Origin: RGIG1934 sp964492545
GTDB taxonomy: Bacteria > Bacillota > Clostridia > Lachnospirales > Lachnospiraceae
Direction of reading: 5' to 3'
Assembly (NCBI GenBank): GCA_964492545.1
Contig: CAZBKO010000052.1
Location: 1-15,148 of the forward strand
Length of the DNA: 15,148 nt
Shown piece by piece: positions 1 through 6,777 of this stretch (positions within the stretch are counted from its first letter, which is position 1; each line of letters starts with the position of its first letter). Position numbers and translations under genes: made by a program. Below the pieces are notes generated by a model that was not told the origin of the DNA, ran no database searches, and was given only the letters and a program-made list of their open reading frames with translations.

Positions 1-366
1 CCTATATTATACTATATTTTAGGTGTAAATGCTCGAATTAATCAGTGTTTCCCTAATATAAAGTGTAATGTCATAAAAGCTGAGGATGGAAAAATAGCAG
101 CACAGCTGTTTGAAAGTAGCGAAGAGGGATATATTGACTGTGTATTAATGGACATAAGAATGCCAAATATGGACGGACTTGAGGCAACCAGATATATAAG
201 ACATCTGAACAGAACAGATGCTAAGACAGTTCCAATTATAGCAATGACTGCAAATGCTTTTGACGAAGATGTTAAGAAATCAATAGAAGCTGGAATGAAT
301 GAACATTTATCTAAACCGATTGATATAGATGTATTGTATGAAACTCTTGCAAAATATCTCAAATAA
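1..366 (+). CDS. Hybrid sensor histidine kinase, C-terminal receiver domain (partial, 5' end outside window)
   Basis: The frame is open from base 1 to the TAA at 364-366, giving 121 residues. The second half is a clear response-regulator receiver domain: LMDIRMPNMDG carries the phospho-acceptor Asp (about residue 50 of the fragment), AMTAN supplies the conserved Thr, and HLSKPID the conserved Lys. This exact style of receiver, ending a few residues after the KP motif, is typical of the C-terminus of hybrid kinases in Lachnospiraceae, where it takes a phosphoryl group from the kinase core. No DNA-binding domain follows. The N-terminal part is odd: the usual ILVVDDN-type acidic pair is replaced by ILGVNARIN, and the stretch before the AEDG motif is shorter than normal, so the domain may be degenerate or joined to foreign sequence. 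A standalone response regulator is less likely. Receiver identity is certain; gene class is inferred. Confidence 0.8.
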   Translation, partial: PILYYILGVNARINQCFPNIKCNVIKAEDGKIAAQLFESSEEGYIDCVLMDIRMPNMDGLEATRYIRHLNRTDAKTVPIIAMTANAFDEDVKKSIEAGMNEHLSKPIDIDVLYETLAKYLK

Positions 367-385
367 TTTTTTAAACATCCGATAT
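359..385 (+). promoter_or_regulatory. Candidate sigma-28 (SigD/FliA)-like promoter for the EF-hand-like gene
   Basis: TCAA at 359-362, a 15-base spacer and TCCGATAT at 378-385 fit the motility sigma factor consensus TAAA-N15-GCCGATAA with three mismatches. It lies 41 bases before the chosen start codon at 427. No good -35/-10 pair of the vegetative type is seen in this 60-base gap. The match is partial and could be chance in AT-rich DNA. Confidence 0.3.
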
Positions 386-426
386 ATATAATGTGCACAA
401 ATACATTATTTGGAAGGGATGAAGTT

Positions 427-1350
427 ATGATTATTGATTCGAGCAGCGTAAATATGGCATCGAAAAGAGAATATTCTAAGATTGAAGCAATGGAAAGTAT
501 CTCATCAGGTCAGGAGATAGGAAGAATTAAAGTTAGCAATTCCTCACTTAGAAAATCACCTGAATTAAAGTCAGAGGATGAAGTGAAATATGATATTTTA
601 TTGAAGATACTCGGGTTAATCAGAGGTGACAAATTTAAAGATTCATTGACAAATGAAGAGGACAATGCAACTAACTACACAATATGGAGAAAAACAACTG
701 CTGATTCGTATTTCTTTTCAGAGGAAGAGAATACTAGATTTGATGCAGTGGGAGTTGCAAGAACAAAAGATGGTAGAGAGATTAATTTTGGTGTGAGTCT
801 GGAGATGTCAAGATCCTTTGAAGAACAGTTTAGCAAGGTAACGACAAGTGATTATATGATGACAGACCCTCTTGTAATTAATCTTGAAGGAAATGCTGCT
901 AACATATCAGACCAGAAGTTTTTGTTTGATATTGATAATGATGGTACAATGGATAACATTTCATTTGCACAGAACGGAAGCGGCTTTTTGGCATATGACA
1001 AGAACGGTGATGGCAAAATCAACAATGGAAGTGAGCTTTTTGGAACTAAGTCTGGCAATGGATTTAAGGAATTGGCTGAATACGATAGAGATGGCAACGG
1101 CTGGATTGATGAGGCAGATGACATCTTTGACAAGCTTAAGATATGGACAAAGGATGAGTTTGGAAATGATGAACTTATAAGCCTTAAAAGAGCTGGTGTG
1201 GGAGCTATTTTTCTTGGAAGTGTATCAACAGAATTTAGCAGTAATAATGCAACAAGTAATAATACCAATGGAATTATCAGGAGAACAGGCGTGTTCCTGA
1301 AGGAAAATGGCGAATCTGGCACAATACAGCATGTAGATTTGGCTGTTTAA
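427..1350 (+). CDS. Hypothetical protein with Ca-binding EF-hand-type loops
   Basis: A 307-residue soluble protein with no signal peptide or membrane segment. I start it at ATG 427 because GGAAGGG at 411-417 sits nine bases upstream; the ATG at 391 has no such site. The first 140 residues are polar and unrecognised. From about residue 150 there is a block with three acidic loops of the D-x-D/N-x-D/N-G form: DIDNDG (168-173), DKNGDG (191-196) followed by IN-GSE, and DRDGNG (220-225) followed by WID. These are the metal-ligand spacing of EF-hand or dockerin-like Ca loops. A similar block (DPLVINLDG ... GSELFGTKSGDGF ... HVDLAV) recurs in uncharacterised proteins of motile Firmicutes and Proteobacteria, as I recall it. 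The true function is unknown; Ca2+ binding is inferred. It is a single-gene unit closed by a terminator at 1368-1407. Confidence 0.8.
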   Translation: MIIDSSSVNMASKREYSKIEAMESISSGQEIGRIKVSNSSLRKSPELKSEDEVKYDILLKILGLIRGDKFKDSLTNEEDNATNYTIWRKTTADSYFFSEEENTRFDAVGVARTKDGREINFGVSLEMSRSFEEQFSKVTTSDYMMTDPLVINLEGNAANISDQKFLFDIDNDGTMDNISFAQNGSGFLAYDKNGDGKINNGSELFGTKSGNGFKELAEYDRDGNGWIDEADDIFDKLKIWTKDEFGNDELISLKRAGVGAIFLGSVSTEFSSNNATSNNTNGIIRRTGVFLKENGESGTIQHVDLAV

Positions 1351-1367
1351 AAATAATATTATTAATT

Positions 1368-1407
1368 AAAAAATGGGCAGCACCAATTGGTGTGACGCCC
1401 ATTTTTT
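1368..1407. terminator. Bidirectional rho-independent terminator
   Basis: AAAAAATGGGC (1368-1378) pairs perfectly with GCCCATTTTTT (1397-1407), giving a T-run in both directions. The loop contains a second perfect palindrome, CACCAATTGGTG (1381-1392). It stands between two convergent genes, so it can end the transcript of the + strand gene (stop at 1350) and that of the minus-strand permease remnant (stop at 1435). Confidence 0.85.
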
Positions 1408-1434
1408 GATTGCCAGTAACTTACTCCGGGCAAA

Positions 1435-1966
1435 TCAGCTGCCGGAACTTTCGTATCTTTTTAATCCGCATGTATATATGTAGCAGCCAATAGCTGTTAG
1501 TATGGTAGCAATCAGTATGATTGCACCTGAAATTGCAAGACTATTATAACCTCCCTTGTACCACCTCTATAGGGATGGATATAACAAGACCGAAAGGAAG
1601 TATGAAGGTCATTATGAATTTAATAATTGGATGATATATTTTAATAGGATATTTTGCAAAATCTGCAAAATTGTATGCTGTGGACATTAATTGACCACTT
1701 CGTTTGGTCCAAAATGCTACGGAGCAGGTGATTAATTTGATAGCAGTAAATATTACTGCACCAAATATTGAGGCAATTATAAGCAATAGCACATTTGTAA
1801 ATGACCAGCGTATAGAAACCTTTGTTCCGCAGTATACAAACAGCGCAATTCCTACCAATGCTTCGCCGATGGCTTCCGGCTGAAATACCTCAGCTATAAC
1901 CTGAAAAAGTGAATTAACAGGTCTTATGAGAAAACGGTCAATTACCCCGTTTCGCACATACCAGTA
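1435..1966 (-). pseudogene. ABC-2 type permease remnant (N-terminus deleted, C-terminal frameshift)
   Basis: Integral membrane subunit of an ABC exporter of the uncharacterised ABC-2 class (COG3694/ABC2_membrane_6 type, by recall). Translation starting around 1966 reads YWYVRNGVIDRFLIRPVN, the conserved middle of this permease family, then several hydrophobic segments. The family is about 260 residues long; roughly the first 90-110 residues are missing because the gene is fused to the truncated ATPase. The frame closes at a TAA (1544-1546) after VVQGRL, but the genuine family end, GLKRYESSGS, is found in another frame and stops at 1435-1437. The shift must lie in about 1544-1566, so one small indel separates the two parts. 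A GTG at 1957 opens the reading frame but has no convincing ribosome binding site. With both ends damaged it should be non-functional. The family call rests on motifs at both sides of the frameshift. Confidence 0.8.
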
Positions 1967-2616
1967 TCCGACATGTCATGTGTTGTTAATATTACTGTAG
2001 TGTTGTATTTTCTGTTCATTTCTTTAATTGCAGTTCTTATTTTTTCTTTTACAAGAACATCGAGACCAATTGTTGGTTCGTCTAAGAATAGAACCTTTGG
2101 ATTGTGGAGCAGGGAAGCGGCTAAATCAGCTCGCATTCTCTGACCTAAAGAGAGTGTTCTAACCGGCTGCTTTAGGAATTCACTAAGACCAAGTACTTCG
2201 TCTAGAAATTTCATGCACTCCTCGTAATCCTCATCTGAAATTTCATATATTTCTTTGAGCACTTTATAGGATTCTATTAGCTGGATATCCCACCAAAGCT
2301 GTGTTTTCTGCCCAAATACAACACCTATATTTTGAGCAACCTGTTTACGCTTTTTATAAGGCTCTAAGCCATCAATCTTTACATTGCCGCTTGTTGGGGT
2401 GAGAATGCCACACATCATCTTGATTGTGGTGGATTTTCCTGCTCCGTTTGAACCTATGTATCCAACAATTTCTCCCTCCTGAATGTTAAAATCAATATGG
2501 TCAACAGCTGTCTTAAGCTCATATTTTGTAGAAAATAAAGTTTTGACCATACCTTTAATTCCTTCGCCACGAATAGGCTTTTTAAATTCTTTAACTAAAT
2601 TATTTACTTCAATCAT
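1942..2616 (-). pseudogene. ABC transporter ATP-binding protein, C-terminally truncated
   Basis: ATPase of an ABC-2 exporter (COG4586-like). All core motifs are present in order: Walker A GSNGAGKST (residues 55-63), Q-loop GQ (102-103), signature LSLGQ (155-159), Walker B VLFLDE (175-180) and the H-loop His in TTHDMS (H213). The protein then leaves the family: HDMSD should continue with IE-LC-R and about 100 more residues, but reads TGMCETG and stops at 1942-1944, 224 residues in total against about 330 usual. The bases after HDMSD are already coding for the permease in another frame, so the end was lost by deletion. The start codon at 2616 overlaps the rsgA stop (ATGA), suggesting translational coupling. 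The nucleotide-binding domain is intact, so ATP hydrolysis is conceivable, but without a working permease there is no transport. Confidence 0.85.
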
Positions 2617-3689
2617 CTTTTTTTATGTTCCTTTCTATGTTTGTGCATTATTCTTCCAAATTCTTTTCCTTCAAGTCTGCGCTCCAATTTTGTTTTGGTT
2701 ATGGTAGCTTCATTCATAAGAGCATTGTAAGCATCAAGGCGATCACTGGATAATTCACCATTAGCCAATGCTTCTAGCACAGCGCATCCTGGTTCATTTG
2801 TATGAGTGCAATTGCTAAACCTGCATTTACCAAAATATGATGTTACATCTGCAAAAGCATCATCAAGTCCTGAACTAACATCCCACATTCCAAGCTCACG
2901 CATACCGGGGGTATCTATAATAACAGCACCGCAGTCCAATTTAATAAGCTGTCTGTATGTGGTGGTATGTCGTCCTTTTGAGTCATCTTCTCGAATATCA
3001 TTTACTTTCATTAGTTCGTTGCCGGAAAGAGCATTTACAAGGCTTGACTTACCTACACCGGATGAGCCTAAAAATACTATGGTTTTTCTTGGCTTTAGGT
3101 AGAAGGACAATTGCTCAAGCCCATCTCCGGTCACTGAACTTACAGCTACAATATCAGTAGAAGGGCTGATCTCTCTGATTTCGCTTATCTGCGCATCATA
3201 TGAATCTACCAGGTCTGATTTTGTAAGTATAATTACCGGGATAGCACCACTTTGTAAGGTCAGAGTAAGGTATCGTTCAATTCTTCCGATGTTGAAATCT
3301 TTGTTGAGAGAACTGACGATAAATACATAATCAAAATTGGCTGCAACTGCCTGCGAAGAGTCACTCTGTGCTGATTTGTGAAGCTTTGAGGCCGGGTCCT
3401 TTCTGATAAAGACAGTTGAACGCTCCAGCGTTTTTACAATAAGACTGTCGCCCAGTTCATTAAGCTGTACGAGTACATAATCACCGACTGTTGGAAAATC
3501 ACAATAATCGTCAGCATTATAGTAGACTGAAGTCTTGAGCTTTCCAAAGATATTACCACCATCATATACCATTTCATATCTCCCACGATGTACAGCTGTT
3601 ATTCTTGCAGGGGTGAATCGCTGAGTGTCAAGAATAGGAGTGTATCCATAACTAATTAATGTATCTATTTTTTTATATCTTCCTTTCAA
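2613..3689 (-). CDS. rsgA: Ribosome small subunit-dependent GTPase RsgA
   Basis: Circularly permuted GTPase that acts late in 30S ribosomal subunit assembly in the cytoplasm; GTP hydrolysis is stimulated by the subunit. Order of motifs confirms the permutation: N-terminal OB-fold region (about residues 25-90), then G4 TKSD (156-159), G5 SSVTGDG (184-190), G1/P-loop GSSGVGKSS (208-216), G3 DTPG (259-262), and a C-terminal zinc site of Cys289, Cys294, His296 and Cys302. At 358 residues it is a little longer than B. subtilis YloQ but normal for clostridial forms, and looks complete. The start is uncertain: the frame can only begin at TTG 3689, yet a good GAAAGGAAG ribosome binding site overlaps and follows that TTG. 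The alignment-favoured start would be residue 8, an ATA codon (3668-3666). Its stop overlaps the next gene's start by four bases. Confidence 0.93.
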   Translation of the reverse strand: MKGRYKKIDTLISYGYTPILDTQRFTPARITAVHRGRYEMVYDGGNIFGKLKTSVYYNADDYCDFPTVGDYVLVQLNELGDSLIVKTLERSTVFIRKDPASKLHKSAQSDSSQAVAANFDYVFIVSSLNKDFNIGRIERYLTLTLQSGAIPVIILTKSDLVDSYDAQISEIREISPSTDIVAVSSVTGDGLEQLSFYLKPRKTIVFLGSSGVGKSSLVNALSGNELMKVNDIREDDSKGRHTTTYRQLIKLDCGAVIIDTPGMRELGMWDVSSGLDDAFADVTSYFGKCRFSNCTHTNEPGCAVLEALANGELSSDRLDAYNALMNEATITKTKLERRLEGKEFGRIMHKHRKEHKKR

Positions 3690-3739
3690 GTTAAAATATC
3701 ATGTGATGTTACGTATACTGAAAAATGGATAAAATAATA

Positions 3740-3770
3740 CCGCAAACCAACCTTTGAATTGTATTTGCGG
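3740..3770 (-). other. Inverted repeat in the rsgA upstream region
   Basis: CCGCAAA (3740-3746) and TTTGCGG (3764-3770) are perfect arms around a 17-base loop. It lies immediately downstream (minus strand) of the terminator at 3772-3798 and about 50 bases before rsgA. It lacks a T-run on its downstream side, so it is not a terminator by itself; it may be a leader hairpin or an operator. Confidence 0.4.
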
Positions 3771-3771
3771 C

Positions 3772-3798
3772 AAAAAAAAACACACCCAATCGGATGTG
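3772..3798 (-). terminator. Rho-independent terminator on the minus strand
   Basis: On the minus strand CACATCC (3798-3792), loop GATT and GGGTGTG (3787-3781) form a seven-pair stem with one G-U pair, followed by nine consecutive T. It is oriented toward rsgA but ends a transcript arriving from 3800-3970, where the only start signals are those of the tiny unit described below. Confidence 0.8.
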
Positions 3799-3821
3799 AT
3801 ATATGTTATCTATAAAAATAG

Positions 3822-3940
3822 CTAAAATTCAGTCACTAACAAAAGGTTATAAAATGCGGTACACAAATAAAGACATAAATGCCGATATTCGCATTCCAAA
3901 TATTCAGTTATACGTTAAGAACCTCTCTTGTAATTATCAT
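3822..3940 (-). pseudogene. Tiny minus-strand ORF: 10 codons, or about 40 codons if a frameshift is repaired
   Basis: ATG at 3940-3938 is preceded by AAAGGAG (3956-3950) nine bases upstream, a strong ribosome binding site, and by a near-consensus promoter. The frame gives only MIITREVLNV and stops at 3910-3908. A second frame opens right there and runs RITEYLECEYRH... to a TAG at 3824-3822, just 23 bases before the terminator stem. Adding one base near codon 9 would join them into roughly 40 residues. I do not recognise either version. It may be a genuine micropeptide with a 3' untranslated region, a dual-function small RNA, or a small gene broken by a one-base deletion. The initiation signals are seen directly; the reading is inference. 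Confidence 0.4.
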
Positions 3941-3971
3941 AGTGCAAATCTCCTTTCGTTTATTTTTCTAA

Positions 3972-4000
3972 ACAATAGCACAATAAAGACTTGTTGTCAA
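3972..4000 (-). promoter_or_regulatory. Vegetative (sigma-A type) promoter of the tiny minus-strand unit
   Basis: On the minus strand TTGACA (4000-3995), 17-base spacer, TATTGT (3977-3972). The -35 is a perfect match and the spacing is ideal. Expected transcription start is near 3965, about nine bases before the AAAGGAG site at 3956-3950. It is divergent from the rbr promoter. Confidence 0.75.
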
Positions 4001-4003
4001 CAA
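3991..4003. promoter_or_regulatory. Perfect palindrome over the minus -35 box (candidate operator)
   Basis: TTGTTG-T-CAACAA is a 6-1-6 perfect inverted repeat covering the -35 element of the tiny minus-strand unit and lying 13 bases upstream of the rbr -35. A repressor bound here could control both divergent promoters. It resembles the ends of a Rex box (TTGTTA...TAACAA) but is too short to be one. Confidence 0.45.
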
Positions 4004-4015
4004 AAAATAAAAAGA

Positions 4016-4043
4016 TTGACTTAATAAATTATAGTGCTATAAT
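4016..4043 (+). promoter_or_regulatory. Sigma-A promoter of rbr
   Basis: TTGACT (4016-4021), 16-base spacer, TATAAT (4038-4043): five of six and six of six consensus bases. Expected start near 4050, leaving a leader of about 44 bases before the rbr ATG. Confidence 0.85.
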
Positions 4044-4059
4044 AATAGTAACGATTACT
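4037..4059 (+). promoter_or_regulatory. Candidate PerR-type box and short inverted repeat at the rbr start site
   Basis: Bases 4037-4051 match 11 of the 14 defined positions of the Per box TTATAATNATTATAA, overlapping the -10. A short inverted repeat AGTAA-CGA-TTACT (4047-4059) sits over the expected start site. PerR control of rubrerythrin is known in clostridia, so the position makes sense, but the left half of the match is simply the -10 hexamer, so the evidence is modest. Confidence 0.35.
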
Positions 4060-4093
4060 AATTTTATAGACGCAAGTCGGAAAGAAGGTTTAT

Positions 4094-4630
4094 ATGGAAT
4101 TAAAAGGATCAAAGACAGAGGCAAATTTACAGGCAGCATTTGCTGGAGAATCAATGGCAAGAAACAAGTACACTTACTATGCATCTAAGGCTAAGAAGGA
4201 TGGATATGTACAGATAGCAAGTATATTTGAGGAAACAGCAGCTAATGAGAAAGAGCATGCTAAGATATGGTTTAAGTTATTACATGATGGCATGCCAGAT
4301 ACAATTACTAATCTTAATGATGCAGCAGATGGTGAGAATTACGAATGGACAGATATGTATGATACATTTGCAAAGGAAGCCAAAGAAGAAGGCTTTGATA
4401 AGATTGCATATTTATTCGAGATGGTTGGTAAGATCGAGAAAGAGCATGAAGAAAGATACAGAAAGCTGTTAGCTAACGTTGAAGGAGACTTAGTATTTTC
4501 TAAGGATGGCGATGTAATTTGGCAGTGTTCTAACTGTGGACATGTTGTTATTGGTAAGAAAGCTCCAGAGGTATGTCCTGTATGTGCACACCCACAGTCA
4601 TACTTCCAGGTAAAGGCAGAGAATTACTAA
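4094..4630 (+). CDS. rbr: Rubrerythrin
   Basis: Cytoplasmic non-haem iron protein that reduces hydrogen peroxide to water in anaerobes, receiving electrons through rubredoxin-type partners. The 178 residues are full length. The N-terminal ferritin-like four-helix domain carries the diiron ligands: Glu19 in AGES, Glu52 and His55 in ANEKEH, Glu95/Glu98 in KEAKEE, and Glu115 with His118 in IEKEH. The C-terminal rubredoxin-like domain has the iron-binding pairs CSNC (145-148) and CPVC (161-164). The start ATG follows GAAAGAAGG by a few bases. It is a single-gene transcript with a strong promoter upstream and a terminator at 4667-4699. It marks the organism as an anaerobe that meets oxygen stress. 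No anomaly seen. Confidence 0.97.
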   Translation: MELKGSKTEANLQAAFAGESMARNKYTYYASKAKKDGYVQIASIFEETAANEKEHAKIWFKLLHDGMPDTITNLNDAADGENYEWTDMYDTFAKEAKEEGFDKIAYLFEMVGKIEKEHEERYRKLLANVEGDLVFSKDGDVIWQCSNCGHVVIGKKAPEVCPVCAHPQSYFQVKAENY

Positions 4631-4666
4631 TTTTATCTCAGTTGAAAAGAATATACAGCAGTAAGG

Positions 4667-4699
4667 AAGAATCCTGATTATGTCGGGATTCTTTTTTTT
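4667..4699 (+). terminator. Rho-independent terminator of rbr
   Basis: AAGAATCC (4667-4674) pairs with GGATTCTT (4686-4693) and is followed by an eight-T run through 4699. It lies 37 bases after the rbr stop codon. Confidence 0.9.
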
Positions 4700-4719
4700 A
4701 GAAAATTGAAAGCAAAATG

Positions 4720-4735
4720 TGTCGTAAGTTGTCGT
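4720..4735 (+). promoter_or_regulatory. Direct repeat upstream of the kinase promoter (candidate activator site)
   Basis: TGTCGT occurs at 4720-4725 and again at 4730-4735, exactly one helical turn apart, ending 10 bases before the candidate -35 of the next gene. Ten- to eleven-base-spaced direct repeats beside a poor -35 are a usual layout for response-regulator activation. Only two short copies exist, so chance is possible. Confidence 0.3.
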
Positions 4736-4745
4736 CAAAATTTTA

Positions 4746-4774
4746 TTGCGGTGTAAAAGTAAGAGATATATAAT
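4746..4774 (+). promoter_or_regulatory. Candidate sigma-A promoter of the PAS-kinase gene
   Basis: TTGCGG (4746-4751), 17-base spacer, TATAAT (4769-4774). The -10 is perfect, the -35 matches only at TTG. Expected start near 4781, about 40 bases before the ATG at 4822. Confidence 0.6.
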
Positions 4775-4821
4775 TTGTTGTAGTAGAAATTAGTGGGACA
4801 AATGAATATACGGAGGGGTAT

Positions 4822-6777
4822 ATGCTGGATAGAATAATGGATGAGGCGTCAGATGCTGTATATGTATGCGACAAAGATACATATTTATTACTTTATATGA
4901 ATCAGAAAGCAAGAGAGTTATCAGACAGGAATGAGGAAGACTACAGAGGAAAAAAATGCTATGAATATTTCCTGAACTATGATAGGCCATGCAGCTTCTG
5001 CCGGGTTAATTCTCTTAGTGAGGATTATTATACTAAAAGACAACACAGCACAAAAAATGGAAATAAATATTATGTAATAAAAGGAAAAATCATTGACTGG
5101 TACGGCACAAAGGCACATGTTGAATTTATTATTGATGAGACAGAAAAATTAACAGCCCTCAAGAGAATGCAAAAAATAATTGATAATGTTCCCAGTGGAA
5201 TATGTATGTACAGAATAAAAAATACATTTGATTTGATAACCATAGCTGTGAACAAAAATTACGAAAAAATCACAGGATATCCAGTTGATGAAATAATGAA
5301 TAAATATGCAGAAGATCCTATGTTTTGTATTTATGAAGCGGATAAAGCAGAATTTATCAGGAAATATAAAAAAGCCATAAGCAGCAAGGAGCAATTGGAG
5401 CATACCTACAGAATTGTCACAAAAAATGGAGAGCTCAGATGGGTTATGATAAGAGCTGTAGGTCAGAGAATAGATAGCCATAATATAGATGTATATGCAG
5501 TATTTAATGATGTAACTGATGAGATGAAACGTAATATCAAAATAGAAGAAAGATTTCGTGAAGTTGAAGAATATGATTCGCTTGTTGCCTATAATACAAT
5601 AACCTCTTACAGAGTGAATTTAACAAAGGATATAATTGAAATATGTAAATCTAATAATATTTATACAAAAAAGCATGAGCACTTTATAAGCACAAAAGAA
5701 TTAGTTGACGAGGTGCTGTACACAGTTGAAAATCATGAAAATAAAGATAGAATAATAAAAATATTCGATAAAAGATATTTGATTTGTGAGTATGAAAAGG
5801 GAAGAACAGAGCTGGAAATTAAGTACAGGAGAAATATTGGAGATAATGCATACAGATGGATAAAAACATGTATTAAGATGGTTAGTGAGCCGTCAACAGG
5901 AGATATAATTGCCTTCATATACGCCTATGATATTGATGAAGAGATAATTATAAAATCTATAATGGAAAAAATTATCACCAAAGAAAATGACTGTATTATG
6001 TATATAAACGGTAAAAGAAATTGTGCCAAAATGTTTATGATGGAGGGAAAAGGCTTTGATACAAAAATATATGAGATTGAGAATGCAGATATAAAAATCG
6101 AAAATTATTTCAGACAAAAATGTGCCGATGAAAATGTTGATGATATAGTGCAAAAAATAAAGATAGAGCATGTGTGTGAAAAACTTAAAGAAAAAGAATA
6201 TTACATAGTGTATTATACAATGCGTTCCGATGATGATAAGGTGATGTATAAGAAGGGGACATTTTCATACATAGATGAGAAAAACAGGGATATTTTCTTC
6301 GTCAGCACAAACATTACACAGATTGTAATGAAAGAGCGCGAACAAAGACAGGTACTTTTGCAGACCCTTGAATTGGCAGAACAGGGGCATGTGGCCAAGA
6401 GTAATTTCCTGTCAAATATGTCCCACGATATAAGAACACCATTAAATGCAATACTTGGTATGACTGAGTTAGCGAGACTTGACATTAATGATTCCCAGAA
6501 GGTTAGTAATAGCTTATCGATTATTGAGGCATCTTCAAAGAATCTGATAAACATTATTAATGATGTACTTGATATGTCAAAAATTGAAAGTGGAAGCAAC
6601 GATATATGTGATAAAAAATTTGCCATATCTTCTGTTATAGATGAGATAAAGAAAATATTTGCACAGGTATTCGAGAGCAGAAAACAAAAGTTTATTGTTA
6701 TAACTAACATAGTTCACAATAACGTTTACGGCGACTATGTGAAGATGAATCGTGTTATTTCAAATCGCTGTTTTTAA
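4822..6777 (+). pseudogene. PAS-domain sensor histidine kinase, truncated in the ATPase domain
   Basis: Start ATG follows GGAGGGG (4812-4818). The 651-residue product has a PAS domain at about 5-115 (with the GKKCYEYF and CSFC features often seen in these sensors), a second PAS at about 118-235 (NYEKITGYPVDEI ... GELRWVMIRAVG ... DVTDE), further PAS-like segments at about 260-380 and 390-510, and the dimerisation/phospho-acceptor domain with MSHDIRTPLNAILGM, His535. No membrane segment is evident, so it should sense in the cytoplasm. The catalytic domain has barely begun (VYGDYVKMNRVISN, where family members continue IL-NA-KFT) when the sequence turns into the antiporter reading and stops after RCF. 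The N, G1, F and G2 ATP-binding boxes and any receiver domain are lost, so it cannot autophosphorylate. Could retain sensing or dimerisation only. Confidence 0.9.

Noticed and set aside
1942..1980. Programmed frameshift joining ABC ATPase and permease into one protein
   Set aside because: Both families have large missing parts at the join (ATPase C-terminus, permease N-terminus), so a deletion explains it and a recoding event would not restore a normal protein.
3740..3770. CCGCAAA/TTTGCGG hairpin as a terminator
   Set aside because: It has no T-run on either downstream side; the nine-T run adjacent to it belongs to the hairpin at 3781-3798.
3803..4024. 73-codon + strand frame upstream of rbr
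   Set aside because: No ribosome binding site, odd composition, covers the divergent promoters and runs across the rbr -35; most likely chance.
6213..6710. 165-codon minus-strand frame inside the kinase gene
   Set aside because: It is the complement of the PAS-kinase coding sequence with no ribosome binding site; the sense frame has clear domain motifs.
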